This document shows, one piece after another, positions 34,361 to 42,663 of a DNA stretch of 64,000 bases. The notes below the pieces were generated by a model. That model did no database searches. It was not told the origin of the DNA and saw only the letters and a program-made list of their open reading frames with translations. Each line of letters starts with the position of its first letter. The stretch's first letter is position 1. The position numbers and the translations under genes were made by a program. Source of the stretch: Bosea sp. (in: a-proteobacteria). GTDB lineage: Bacteria > Pseudomonadota > Alphaproteobacteria > Rhizobiales > Beijerinckiaceae. The DNA lies in contig NZ_JAMLIX010000001.1 of NCBI RefSeq assembly GCF_023953965.1, positions 2,790,501 through 2,854,500 on the forward strand. The letters run 5' to 3'.

Positions 34361-35248
34361 TCAGCTCCGGACGATCTCGGACCCGGTATAGCCCTGGGCG
34401 TAGAGCAGGGCGGTGAGATCGGCATGGTCGAGGCGGGCGTCCGCGGCGGCGGCGACCGCCGGCTTGGCGCGGAAGGCCAAGCCCAGCCCCGCCTCGCCCA
34501 GCATGGCGAGGTCGTTGGCGCCGTCACCGACGGCCAGCGTCTGCGCGGGAGCGAGCCCGAGGCGCGTGCGCAGCGCGATCAGCGCATCGAGCTTGGCCTG
34601 CTTGCCGAGGATCGGATCGGCGACCCGGCCGGTCAGCAGGCCGTCTTCCGCGATGAGGGTGTTGGAGCGGTGCTCGTCGAAGCCGATCGTCGTGCTGATC
34701 GGCCCGGTGAAGACGGTGAAGCCGCCCGAGACCAGCGCGGTGTAGCCGCCATGGGCGCGCATGGTGCGCACGAGCTCGCGCCCGCCCGGCGTCAGCGTGA
34801 TGCGGTCGCGGATGATCTCGCCGATGACGGAGAGCGGCACGCCCTTCAGGAGGCCGACGCGCTCGCGCAGCGCCGGCTCGAACTCGATCTCGCCACGCAT
34901 CGCCCGCTCGGTGATGGCCGCCACATGCTCCTTCAAGCCCACGAAGGCGGCGAGCTCGTCGATGCATTCCTGGCCGATCATGGTCGAATCCATGTCGGCG
35001 AGGAACAAAGCCTTGCGGCGGCTTGCCGCCGGCTGGACGACGATGTCGATCGCCGCGCCCTCCAATGCTTCCCGGACGGCCGCTTCGAGCTTGCGCGCAT
35101 CGGCTGCTTCCGCGAAGAGGTCGGCGGCGACCGCGCCGTCGAGCGCGGCGGTGCGGGCGATCCCGGGGACAGTGCGGGCGAGGCGGGCGAGGAGCGCCTC
35201 GCCAACCAGCGCCTGGCCGTGGGCGGATACGAGGGTGGCGACGAGCAT
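34361..35248 (-). CDS. serB: Phosphoserine phosphatase
   Basis: Last step of L-serine synthesis. From the ATG at 35248 the product has 295 aa. An N-terminal ACT-like regulatory region (1-75) precedes a HAD phosphatase domain with nucleophile motif DMDSTM (Asp85, Asp87), the conserved ECIDELA, MRGEIEF, the TALVSGGFTVFTGPI motif II Ser and the GDGANDLAML motif. The frame continues far upstream, but that part is the antisense of miaA. Its start codon lies only 12 nt from the divergent miaA start. Confidence 0.93.
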   Translation of the reverse strand: MLVATLVSAHGQALVGEALLARLARTVPGIARTAALDGAVAADLFAEAADARKLEAAVREALEGAAIDIVVQPAASRRKALFLADMDSTMIGQECIDELAAFVGLKEHVAAITERAMRGEIEFEPALRERVGLLKGVPLSVIGEIIRDRITLTPGGRELVRTMRAHGGYTALVSGGFTVFTGPISTTIGFDEHRSNTLIAEDGLLTGRVADPILGKQAKLDALIALRTRLGLAPAQTLAVGDGANDLAMLGEAGLGLAFRAKPAVAAAADARLDHADLTALLYAQGYTGSEIVRS

Positions 35249-35260
35249 GCGGGGAACCGG

Positions 35261-36196
35261 GTGAAGGCTGAAGGGCAGTTCGGCGCGGTGCTCATCGCAG
35301 GTCCGACAGCGAGCGGCAAGTCCGCGCTGGCGATCGAGATCGCGCGCCGCACCGGCGGCACCGTCGTCAATACCGATTCCATGCAGGTCTATGCCGATCT
35401 CAGCATCCTCTCGGCGCGGCCGAGCGAGGCGGAGGCGGCGATCGTGCCCCATCGCCTCTACGGGCATGTCGACGGCGCTGTGAACTATTCGGCCATGCGT
35501 TACGCCGCCGATGTGACGGAGCTCTTGGGGCAATTGCGGGAAAGCGGTTCTCTGCCGATCCTGGTCGGCGGCACCGGACTCTATTTCAAGGCCGTCACCG
35601 ACGGCTTCTCGGCAATGCCGCCGGTGCCGGAGGCGGTGCGGGCTACCTTCCGCGCCGAGGCTGAGGGCTGCGAGACGGCCGCGCTCCATGCCGAGCTTTC
35701 GGCCTGCGACCCGGCGATGGCGGCGCGCCTGCGCCCGAGCGACCGGATGCGGATCATGCGGGCGCTCGAGGTCTTCCGGGCGACGGGGGCGTCGCTCGCG
35801 AGCTTCCAGGGCGCGCGCGAGCCGGGGCCGCTCACGGGCGTGCCGGCGCTCAGGCTGTTCGTGCATCCCGAGCGCCAGGCGGTCAGGGAGCGGATCGACC
35901 GGCGCTTCGAGGCGATGATCGGCGAGGGCGCCCTCGATGAGGTGGCGCGGCTCAGGCGGCGCGGGCTCGACCCGCTGCTGCCGGTGATGCGCGCCCATGG
36001 CGTGCCGGGGCTGATCGCGCATCTGAACGGCGAGATCTCGCTGGAAGATGCGATCCGGCGCGGGCAGGCCGATACGCGCGCCTATGCCAAGCGGCAGGTG
36101 ACGTGGTTCCGCCACCAGATGGACGGCTGGCGGGCGGTGGCGCCGGAGGCGGCGCTTGCCTTTGCGCTCGATGCGCTGGGCGATCTTGAGGCTTGA
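35261..36196 (+). CDS. miaA: tRNA dimethylallyltransferase
   Basis: Adds a dimethylallyl group to A37 of tRNAs that read UNN codons. From the GTG at 35261 it has 311 aa. It has the P-loop GPTASGKSALA near the N-terminus, NTDSMQVYADLSI, LVGGTGLYFKAVTDG, and the C-terminal RQVTWFRHQ motif preceded by RRGQADTRAYAK. The frame is open upstream, but only across serB. A GGGGAACC ribosome-binding site precedes the GTG. Confidence 0.9.
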   Translation: MKAEGQFGAVLIAGPTASGKSALAIEIARRTGGTVVNTDSMQVYADLSILSARPSEAEAAIVPHRLYGHVDGAVNYSAMRYAADVTELLGQLRESGSLPILVGGTGLYFKAVTDGFSAMPPVPEAVRATFRAEAEGCETAALHAELSACDPAMAARLRPSDRMRIMRALEVFRATGASLASFQGAREPGPLTGVPALRLFVHPERQAVRERIDRRFEAMIGEGALDEVARLRRRGLDPLLPVMRAHGVPGLIAHLNGEISLEDAIRRGQADTRAYAKRQVTWFRHQMDGWRAVAPEAALAFALDALGDLEA

Positions 36197-36221
36197 CCGC
36201 AGCCGCTCCCTCCGTTAGCGT
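36193..36221 (+). promoter_or_regulatory. Possible ilvB leader promoter
   Basis: TTGACC (36193-36198), 17 nt, TAGCGT (36216-36221), overlapping the miaA stop. It would start RNA near 36228, just before the leader peptide. The -10 is poor. Confidence 0.3.
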
Positions 36222-36252
36222 CCGGCAACTTTCGTCAAGGATCGATCGCGCA

Positions 36253-36288
36253 ATGCGCAAGTTCATTCTCGTAAAGCTGCGCTGGTAG
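36253..36288 (+). CDS. ilvB leader peptide (attenuator)
   Basis: An 11-codon open frame encoding MRKFILVKLRW, ATG at 36253, stop at 36286-36288, with an AAGGA ribosome-binding site at 36237-36241. It contains consecutive Ile-Leu-Val codons (36265-36273), the three end products of the pathway encoded downstream, plus another Leu. Position, size and content are those of an amino-acid-sensing attenuation leader. It is followed by competing hairpins and a terminator before ilvB. Confidence 0.8.
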   Translation: MRKFILVKLRW

Positions 36289-36354
36289 GGACCGGTTTTC
36301 AAACCGGGCGTCCCGACGCCAGCGCACGCCCAGGCCCCTCCGAGGGCCTTTTTT
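36279..36354 (+). terminator. ilvB attenuator: pause hairpin and intrinsic terminator
   Basis: The last leader codons pair downstream: GCGCTGG (36279-36285) with CCAGCGC (36319-36325), enclosing GGGAC/GTCCC and CCGGTTT/AAACCGG. A mutually exclusive pairing GGGCGT (36306-36311) / ACGCCC (36326-36331) is possible. The terminator is AGGCCC (36332-36337) / GGGCCT (36344-36349) followed by six T. ilvB starts 47 nt later. Confidence 0.75.
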
Positions 36355-36400
36355 ATTGCCCGCATTCCAGACAGACCAAGACCAGCCGCAGGAGAGCGTA

Positions 36401-38164
36401 ATGAGCGAGATGATGACCGGCGCCGAGATGGTCGTCCGCGCGCTTCAGGACCAGGGTGTCGAGCACCTGTTCGGGTATCCGGGCGGCGCGGTGCTGCCGA
36501 TCTACGACGCCATCTTCCAGCAGGACAAGGTCAAGCACGTCCTCGTCCGCCACGAGCAGGGCGCGGTCCATGCGGCGGAGGGCTATGCCCGCTCCGGCCC
36601 CGGCAAGGTCGGCTGCGTGCTCGTCACCTCCGGCCCCGGCGCGACGAACGCCGTCACGGGCCTCACCGACGCGCTGCTCGACTCGATCCCCATCGTCGTC
36701 ATCACCGGCCAGGTGCCGACGCATCTGATCGGCTCCGACGCCTTCCAGGAATGCGACACGGTCGGCATCACCCGCTCCTGCACCAAGCACAACTATCTGG
36801 TGAAGAACATCAAGGACCTGCCGCGCATCCTGCACGAGGCCTTCCATGTCGCCGCCAACGGCCGCCCCGGCCCGGTCGTTGTCGACATCCCGAAGGACAT
36901 CCAGTTCGCGACCGGCACCTATAGCCGCCCGCGCGACAACCAGCACAAGACCTACCGCCCCGTGGTCAAGGGCGACCTCGCCAAGATCAGGGCGGCGGTC
37001 GAATTGCTCGCCGGCGCCAAGAAGCCGGTGTTCTACACCGGCGGCGGCGTCGTCAATTCCGGCCCGCATGCGGCGGCGCTGCTGCGCGAGCTCGCGCGGC
37101 TGACGGGCTGTCCCGTCACCTCGACGCTGATGGGGCTCGGCGCCTTCCCGGCGGCCGACAGGCAGTGGCTCGGTATGCTCGGCATGCACGGCACCTACGA
37201 GGCCAACCTCGCCATGCACGATTGCGACGTGATGGTCGCGATCGGGGCGCGCTTCGACGACCGCATCACCGGGCGCATCGACGCCTTCTCGCCGCGCTCG
37301 AAGAAGATCCATATCGACATCGACCCGTCCTCGATCAACAAGAACGTCAAGATCGACATCGGCATCGTCGGCGACTGCGCCCATGTGCTCGAGGACATGG
37401 TCCGGATCTGGCGCGAGACCGGCGCCCAGCCCGACAAGACCGCGCTCGCCGCCTGGTGGACGCAGATCGAGGGCTGGCGCGGCCGCAACAGCCTCGCCTA
37501 CAAGCGCTCGGACACGGTCATCAAGCCGCAATACGCGGTCGAGCGGCTCTATGCGCTGACCAAGGATCGCAACCCCTACATCACGACCGAGGTCGGCCAG
37601 CACCAGATGTGGGCCGCGCAGCACTTCCACTTCCAGGAGCCGAACCGCTGGATGACCTCCGGCGGGCTCGGCACCATGGGCTACGGCCTGCCGGCGGCGA
37701 TCGGCGTGCAGATGAAGCATCCGGACGCGCTGGTCGTCGACATCGCGGGCGAAGCCTCGATCCTGATGAACATGCAGGAGATGTCGACGGCGGTGCAGTA
37801 TCGCCTGCCGGTCAAGGTCTTCATCCTCAACAACGAGTATATGGGCATGGTGCGCCAGTGGCAGGAACTGCTGCATGGCGGGCGCTATTCGGAGAGCTAT
37901 TCGGCCTCGCTGCCGGATTTCGTCAAGCTCGCCGAAGCCTATGGCGGCCACGGCATCCGCTGCGACGATCCGGCCAGGCTCGACGACGCGATCATGGAGA
38001 TGATCGCGACGCCCAAGCCCGTGATCTTCGACTGCATCGTCGCCAAGGAGGAGAACTGCTTCCCGATGATCCCCTCGGGCAAGGCGCATAACGAGATGAT
38101 CCTGCCGGATTTCGAAGGCGATACCGGCCAGATCATCGACGCCAAGGGCAAGCAGCTCGTCTGA
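36401..38164 (+). CDS. ilvB: Acetolactate synthase, large (catalytic) subunit
   Basis: A thiamine-diphosphate enzyme making acetolactate/acetohydroxybutyrate, the first common step to Val, Leu and Ile. From the ATG at 36401 (with a GGAGAG ribosome-binding site) it has 587 aa. It has the N-terminal FGYPGGAVLPIYD with the catalytic Glu in VRHEQGAVHAAEGYAR, the central FAD-binding domain, and the ThDP motif beginning at GDG-equivalent IAGEASILMNMQEMSTA. Here the usual GDGSF reads GEASI, a variant seen in alphaproteobacterial IlvB. The C-terminus NEYMGMVRQWQELLHGGRYS is standard. Confidence 0.95.
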   Translation: MSEMMTGAEMVVRALQDQGVEHLFGYPGGAVLPIYDAIFQQDKVKHVLVRHEQGAVHAAEGYARSGPGKVGCVLVTSGPGATNAVTGLTDALLDSIPIVVITGQVPTHLIGSDAFQECDTVGITRSCTKHNYLVKNIKDLPRILHEAFHVAANGRPGPVVVDIPKDIQFATGTYSRPRDNQHKTYRPVVKGDLAKIRAAVELLAGAKKPVFYTGGGVVNSGPHAAALLRELARLTGCPVTSTLMGLGAFPAADRQWLGMLGMHGTYEANLAMHDCDVMVAIGARFDDRITGRIDAFSPRSKKIHIDIDPSSINKNVKIDIGIVGDCAHVLEDMVRIWRETGAQPDKTALAAWWTQIEGWRGRNSLAYKRSDTVIKPQYAVERLYALTKDRNPYITTEVGQHQMWAAQHFHFQEPNRWMTSGGLGTMGYGLPAAIGVQMKHPDALVVDIAGEASILMNMQEMSTAVQYRLPVKVFILNNEYMGMVRQWQELLHGGRYSESYSASLPDFVKLAEAYGGHGIRCDDPARLDDAIMEMIATPKPVIFDCIVAKEENCFPMIPSGKAHNEMILPDFEGDTGQIIDAKGKQLV

Positions 38165-38181
38165 TGTCGAATCCTGTAGCG

Positions 38182-38225
38182 GTCATCCCGGACAAGCCGC
38201 GATAGCGGCGTCGATCCGGGATGAC
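38182..38225. repeat. REP-like palindromic element, family B, copy 4
   Basis: GTCATCCCGGA (38182-38192) / TCCGGGATGAC (38215-38225), with an inner GCCGC/GCGGC hairpin. It lies between ilvB and the racemase gene, inside what would otherwise be one transcript. Confidence 0.8.
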
Positions 38226-38248
38226 GGCGAGAAATGGGCTAGGATACC

Positions 38249-38959
38249 ATGGCTACCATCGGTCTGATCGGCGGGATGAGCTGGGAATCGACCGCGGTCT
38301 ATTACCGTCTCTTCAACGAGGGCGTGCGGGAGCGTTCGGGCGGGCTGCGCTCGGCCGATATCCTGCTGCATTCGGTCGATTTCGCAAGCGTCGCGGAGAT
38401 GCAGGCGAAGGGCGACTGGGCGGCGGCGGGCGCGGCGCTGGCCGCTAGCGCGCGCCGGCTGGAACAGGCCGGCGCCTCCTGCCTCGTGCTCTGCACCAAC
38501 ACCATGCACAAGGTCGCCGACACCGTCATCGCCGCGACGCGGCTGCCCTTCCTGCACCTCGCCGACGTGACGGCGCGCGCGGTCAAGGCCTCGCCCTCGC
38601 GCCGGCCGCTCCTGCTCGCGACGCGCTTCACCATGGAGCAGGGCTTCTATCGCGACCGGCTCAGCGCCTTCGGCGTCGAGGCGCTGGTGCCGCGGCCCAA
38701 GGAGCGCGACGAGGTGCATCGCATCATCTACGAGGAATTGTGCCGTGGCCTGATCGAGCCGGCCTCGCGCGAGCGCTACCGCGCCATCGTCGCCCGCGCC
38801 GTGCGCGAGGAGGGGGCCGACGGCGTCATCCTCGGCTGCACCGAGATCGGCCTGCTGATCGGGCAGGCAGACCTGCCCGTGCCGGCCTTCGACACCACCG
38901 CCTTGCATGTGGCGGCGGCGCTCGATTTCGTCGACGAATGGGAGGCTGCTGCGGCATGA
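38249..38959 (+). CDS. Aspartate/glutamate racemase family protein
   Basis: A 236-aa cofactor-independent racemase-fold protein. The two catalytic cysteines are present: Cys82 in LCTNTMH and Cys197 in LGCTEIG. The N-terminal IGLIGGMSWESTAVYYR is typical of the aspartate racemase/YgeA-type amino-acid racemase group. The substrate is unproven. It lies between ilvB and ilvN and overlaps the following glutathione transferase gene by 4 nt. Confidence 0.88.
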   Translation: MATIGLIGGMSWESTAVYYRLFNEGVRERSGGLRSADILLHSVDFASVAEMQAKGDWAAAGAALAASARRLEQAGASCLVLCTNTMHKVADTVIAATRLPFLHLADVTARAVKASPSRRPLLLATRFTMEQGFYRDRLSAFGVEALVPRPKERDEVHRIIYEELCRGLIEPASRERYRAIVARAVREEGADGVILGCTEIGLLIGQADLPVPAFDTTALHVAAALDFVDEWEAAAA

Positions 38960-39639
38960 AACTGCTGATCGGCAACAAATGCTATTCGTCCTGGTCGCTC
39001 CGGGCGTGGCTCCTGATGCGCGCGGCCGGCATCGCCTTCACCGAAGAGCTCGTCCCGCTCGATACGCCGGACTTCAAGGAGACGGTCTTCGCCGCTGCGC
39101 CCGGCAGCGGCGGCACCGTGCCGGTGCTGGTCGATGGCGGGATCGCCGTCTGGGAAACGCTGGCGATCGTCGAATACCTGCACGAGCGGTTTCCCGAGTC
39201 GGGAATCTGGCCGCGCGACCCCGCGGCGCGGGCCCATGCGCGGGCCGCGGCAAACGAGATGCATGCCGGCTTCACGGCGCTGCGCGGCGCCTGTCCGATG
39301 AATCTGGGCAAGCGCTTCGGTCCGCGCGACCGCGGCCCCGGCGTCGCCCGCGACGTCGAACGCCTCGCCGCGCTGTGGGGGCAGGCGCGGGAGCGCTTCG
39401 GTGCCGGCGGACCGTTCCTCTACGGCGCCTTCTGCGCGGCCGACGCGATGTTCGCGCCGGTCGTCACCCGCCTCGATACCTATGGCATCGCCGTCGATCC
39501 GCTCTCGCGGGACTATATGCAGGCCGTGCTCGCCCATCCGGCCTTCCGGGAATGGCTCACGGCCGCGCTGGCCGAGCCCGCGATCGTAGCCCAGGACGAG
39601 GTCGACGAACCCGCCCTCGTCGATCTGCGCAAATCCTGA
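38956..39639 (+). CDS. Glutathione S-transferase family protein
   Basis: A 227-aa cytoplasmic protein. The N-terminal thioredoxin-like domain starts KLLIGNKCYSSWSLRAWLLM with the catalytic Ser region. GTVPVLVDGGIAVWETLAIVEYL is the glutathione-gamma-glutamyl-binding cis-Pro and Glu-Ser-like (ETLAI) element. The helical C-terminal domain has CAADAMFAPVVTRL, the N-capping box. The ATG overlaps the racemase stop (ATGA), so the two are a coupled pair. The substrate is unknown. Confidence 0.9.
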   Translation: MKLLIGNKCYSSWSLRAWLLMRAAGIAFTEELVPLDTPDFKETVFAAAPGSGGTVPVLVDGGIAVWETLAIVEYLHERFPESGIWPRDPAARAHARAAANEMHAGFTALRGACPMNLGKRFGPRDRGPGVARDVERLAALWGQARERFGAGGPFLYGAFCAADAMFAPVVTRLDTYGIAVDPLSRDYMQAVLAHPAFREWLTAALAEPAIVAQDEVDEPALVDLRKS

Positions 39640-39686
39640 TCGCACCGCTTCTTCCGATTTTTCCTCTCCAACCCGCCAGGTCCGCC

Positions 39687-40229
39687 ATGTCTAAGCCCGC
39701 CAGCCACTACCCGAACGCGCCCAAGTCCCAGCCGGTCGCCCGCCACACGCTGGCGGTGATCGTCGACAACGAACCCGGCGTTCTCGCCCGCATCGCCGGG
39801 CTGTTCTCGGGCCGGGGCTACAATATCGAGAGCCTCACCGTCTCCGAGACCGAGCATGAGAAGCATCTCTCGCGGCTGACCGTCGTGACCTCGGGAACGG
39901 CCAATGTCGTCGACCAGATCAAGGCGCATCTCGACCGGCTGGTTCCGGTGCACCGCGTCGTCGACCTGACCGAGCAGGGCGAGGCGCTGGAGCGCGAGCT
40001 CGCGCTGATCAAGGTCACCGGCAAGGGCGAGCATCGCGTCGAGGCGATGCGGCTGGCTTCCGCCTTCGGCGCGCGGGTGCTCGATGCCTCGCTGACCTCC
40101 TTCGTCTTCGAGCTGACCGGCTCGACCGAGGAAATCGAGCGCTTCATCAAGACGATGACGGCGGTGGGGCTGACCGAGGTCTCGCGCACGGGCATCGCTG
40201 CGATGAGCCGCGGCCCCGACGCGATGTGA
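39687..40229 (+). CDS. ilvN: Acetolactate synthase, small (regulatory) subunit
   Basis: A 180-aa regulatory subunit of acetolactate synthase that gives valine feedback control. The N-terminal ACT domain begins RHTLAVIVDNEPGVLARIAGLFSGRGYNIESL (quoted in pieces: NEPGVLARIAGLF, RGYNIESLTV). The second ferredoxin-like domain has ELALIKV and AFGARVLDASL. ATG at 39687, 47 nt after the GST gene. It is separated from ilvB by two unrelated genes. Confidence 0.93.
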   Translation: MSKPASHYPNAPKSQPVARHTLAVIVDNEPGVLARIAGLFSGRGYNIESLTVSETEHEKHLSRLTVVTSGTANVVDQIKAHLDRLVPVHRVVDLTEQGEALERELALIKVTGKGEHRVEAMRLASAFGARVLDASLTSFVFELTGSTEEIERFIKTMTAVGLTEVSRTGIAAMSRGPDAM

Positions 40230-40247
40230 AGGGGTAGGGCTACGGCC

Positions 40248-40793
40248 TCACCCGGCGAAGCCGCCCGCGTCGAGGAAAGCCTGTTCCTGCGGCGTCGTCT
40301 TGAGCCCCAGCACCGGGTTGCGATGCGGGAAGCGGCCGAAATCGCGGATGATGTCGCGGTGGATCTCGGCATATTTCACGCCTTCGGCATCATCGGCCGC
40401 CGCGCAGAGCGCGATGCAGCGCTCCTGATCGCCCAGATCTTCCGAATGCATGAAGGGCATGTAGAAGAAGCGCTTCTCCGGCGACGGGTAAACCGCGTCG
40501 AAGCCGCGCGCGATCGCGCGCCCGGCGACGGCGAGCGCCTGCGCATCGGTGGCGAAGGCGCGCGCGCTCAGGCGGAACATGTTGCGCGGAAACTGGTCGA
40601 GCAGGATCAGGAGCGCATAGGCCCCTTCCGGCGTCTCTTCCCAATCGGCGAGCCGCCCGGCCGCGGCGGCCTCGTGGGCGGGCAGGAAGCGTGCGACGAT
40701 CGCGGCGTCGAAGGTCTCGTCCTTGGCGAACCATTTCTCCGGCCCGGCCTCGCGCCAGAAGGAGACGATCGCGGCGGCGCTGGGCAGGGTCAT
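40248..40793 (-). CDS. DUF924 family protein
   Basis: A 181-aa protein of DUF924 (all-helical, TPR-like). Characteristic pieces are FWREAGPEKWFAKDETFDAAI, LILLDQFPRNMFR, FYMPFMHSEDLGDQERC and FPHRNPVLG. The biochemical function is unknown. The ATG at 40793 has an AGGAACGG ribosome-binding site; the frame runs further up without support. Convergent with ilvN and divergent from the TetR gene. Confidence 0.88.
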   Translation of the reverse strand: MTLPSAAAIVSFWREAGPEKWFAKDETFDAAIVARFLPAHEAAAAGRLADWEETPEGAYALLILLDQFPRNMFRLSARAFATDAQALAVAGRAIARGFDAVYPSPEKRFFYMPFMHSEDLGDQERCIALCAAADDAEGVKYAEIHRDIIRDFGRFPHRNPVLGLKTTPQEQAFLDAGGFAG

Positions 40794-40905
40794 GGGCGGT
40801 TCCGTTCCTGAGGGCTGGCTGGCCGAGAGATAATCCTTCTGCGGCCTTACGCCAGCCCCCGCGAATAACGCTTGCCGGGCGCCCGCCGCTGCGATAGATG
40901 CCTGA

Positions 40906-40920
40906 ACCGTAACGTACGGT
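40906..40920. promoter_or_regulatory. Candidate TetR operator
   Basis: The inverted repeat ACCGTA-ACG-TACGGT lies 18 nt upstream of the TetR start codon and 113 nt from the divergent DUF924 start, the usual place for an autoregulatory TetR operator. Confidence 0.5.
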
Positions 40921-40938
40921 ACTGGATCGTTCCCGCCG

Positions 40939-41601
40939 ATGACGCAAGGCCCCGCAGAGATGCAAGGCGAGGCGCTGACCCAGCGCCAGCAGGCCGTGCT
41001 GGATGCCGTGCTCGGCCTGATGGTCGAGAAGGGCAGCGGGCTGACCATGACGGCGGTGGCGCGGCGGGCGAGCTGCTCCAAGGAAACGCTCTACAAATGG
41101 TTCGGCGACCGTGACGGGCTCTTGACCGCGACCGTGCGCTGGCAGGCCTCGAAGGTGAGGGCGGGCAATTTCGAGCGCCAGACGCTCGATGCCGGCGCGC
41201 TGCGCGAGAGCCTGAAGCGCTTCGCCGCGAACTGGCTGGAAGTCATCACCTCGCCGACCTCGATCGCGCTCAACCGCATCGGCGTCAGCCAGGCGGCCTC
41301 GCGTGACGGCAATCTCGGCTCGATCGTCTTGGCCAATGGCCGCTTCGCCATCGGCGAGCGCCTGAAGCCGGTGCTCGATGCCGGACGCGAGGCCGGGCTC
41401 ATCGCCTTCGACGACACCGAGACGGCCTTCCGGACCTTCTTCGGCCTCGTCGGCCGCGACGTCCAGATCCGGCTCCTGCTCGGCGACACGCTGACGCTGA
41501 GCCGGGCCGAGATCGCCGGCGACGCGGAGCGCGCGACCGACCAGTTCCTCACCCTCTACGGCACGGACGAGGCTCCGGGCCGGAAGACCGACAACGCGTG
41601 A
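40939..41601 (+). CDS. TetR/AcrR family transcriptional regulator
   Basis: A 220-aa regulator. The N-terminal TetR HTH reads AVLDAVLGLMVEKGSGLTMTAVARRASCSKETLYKWFGDR, with TMTAVARRASCSKETLYKWF as the recognition core. The C-terminal ligand domain resembles the AefR-like group. The gene ends 15 nt before ilvC, so it might be cotranscribed with it, and a palindrome sits in its own promoter region. The ligand is unknown. Confidence 0.88.
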   Translation: MTQGPAEMQGEALTQRQQAVLDAVLGLMVEKGSGLTMTAVARRASCSKETLYKWFGDRDGLLTATVRWQASKVRAGNFERQTLDAGALRESLKRFAANWLEVITSPTSIALNRIGVSQAASRDGNLGSIVLANGRFAIGERLKPVLDAGREAGLIAFDDTETAFRTFFGLVGRDVQIRLLLGDTLTLSRAEIAGDAERATDQFLTLYGTDEAPGRKTDNA

Positions 41602-41616
41602 CAAAGGAGAGAACCC

Positions 41617-42636
41617 ATGCGCGTCTATTACGATCGTGATGCCGACATCAACCTGATCAAGGGCAAGAAGGTCCTCATCGTCGGCTATGGCTCGCAGGGC
41701 CATGCGCATGCGCTCAACCTGCGCGATTCCGGCGTCAAGGACATCGCGATTGCGCTGAAGGAAGGCTCCTCCACCCGCAAGAAGGCGGAAGGCGCGGGCT
41801 TCAAGGTCTTCACCCCGGCGGAAGGCGCCAAATGGGCCGACGTCATCATGATGCTGACGCCGGACGAGCTCCAGGCCGACATCTATCGCGACGAGCTCGC
41901 CGCCAACATGAAGCAGGGCGCGGCGCTTCTCTTCGCGCACGGCCTCAACGTCCATTTCAACCTGATCGAGCCGCGCAAAGACCTCGACGTGCTGATGGTC
42001 GCCCCGAAGGGCCCCGGCCACACGGTGCGCTCCGAATACCAGCGCGGCGGCGGCGTGCCGACCCTGATCGCGATCCACCAGGACGCCACCGGCAACGCCC
42101 ATGACCTCGGCCTGTCCTATGCCTCGGCCAATGGCGGCGGCCGCGCCGGCATCATCGAGACCACCTTCAAGGAAGAGTGCGAGACCGACCTCTTCGGCGA
42201 GCAGGTCGTGCTTTGCGGCGGCCTCGTCGAGCTGATCAAGGCCGGCTACGAGACGCTGACGGAAGCCGGCTACGCCCCCGAGATGGCCTATTTCGAGTGC
42301 CTCCACGAGGTGAAGCTGATCGTCGACCTGATCTACGAGGGCGGCATCGCCAACATGAACTACTCGATCTCGAACACCGCCGAATATGGCGAGTACGTCA
42401 CCGGCCCGCGCATCATCACGCCCGAGACCAAGGCCGAGATGAAGCGCGTGCTCACCGACATCCAGTCGGGCAAGTTCACCCGCGACTGGATGCTCGAGAA
42501 CAAGGTCAACCAGACCTCGTTCAAGGCGACGCGCGCGCGCATGGCCGCCCATCCGATCGAGGAAGTCGGCGCGAAGCTGCGCGACATGATGCCCTGGATC
42601 AAGGCCAAGGCCCTCGTCGACAAGTCGAAGAACTGA
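41617..42636 (+). CDS. ilvC: Ketol-acid reductoisomerase
   Basis: The second step of Val/Ile synthesis: isomerisation and NADPH reduction of acetolactate. The 339-aa class I enzyme starts MRVYYDRDADINLIKGKKV. It has the Rossmann loop GYGSQGHAHALNLRDSG, PKGPGHTVRSEY, and the metal-binding region of the knotted C-terminal domain (DLFGEQVVLCGGL, FECLHEVKLIVDLIYEGG). A strong AAAGGAGAG ribosome-binding site precedes the ATG. Confidence 0.97.
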   Translation: MRVYYDRDADINLIKGKKVLIVGYGSQGHAHALNLRDSGVKDIAIALKEGSSTRKKAEGAGFKVFTPAEGAKWADVIMMLTPDELQADIYRDELAANMKQGAALLFAHGLNVHFNLIEPRKDLDVLMVAPKGPGHTVRSEYQRGGGVPTLIAIHQDATGNAHDLGLSYASANGGGRAGIIETTFKEECETDLFGEQVVLCGGLVELIKAGYETLTEAGYAPEMAYFECLHEVKLIVDLIYEGGIANMNYSISNTAEYGEYVTGPRIITPETKAEMKRVLTDIQSGKFTRDWMLENKVNQTSFKATRARMAAHPIEEVGAKLRDMMPWIKAKALVDKSKN

Positions 42637-42663
42637 GCCCGGCGCAGGCTTGGCAGATTGATT

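Noticed and set aside
35249..36115. Long N-terminal extension of serB on the minus strand
   Set aside because: It is the antisense of miaA; SerB homology starts at 35248.
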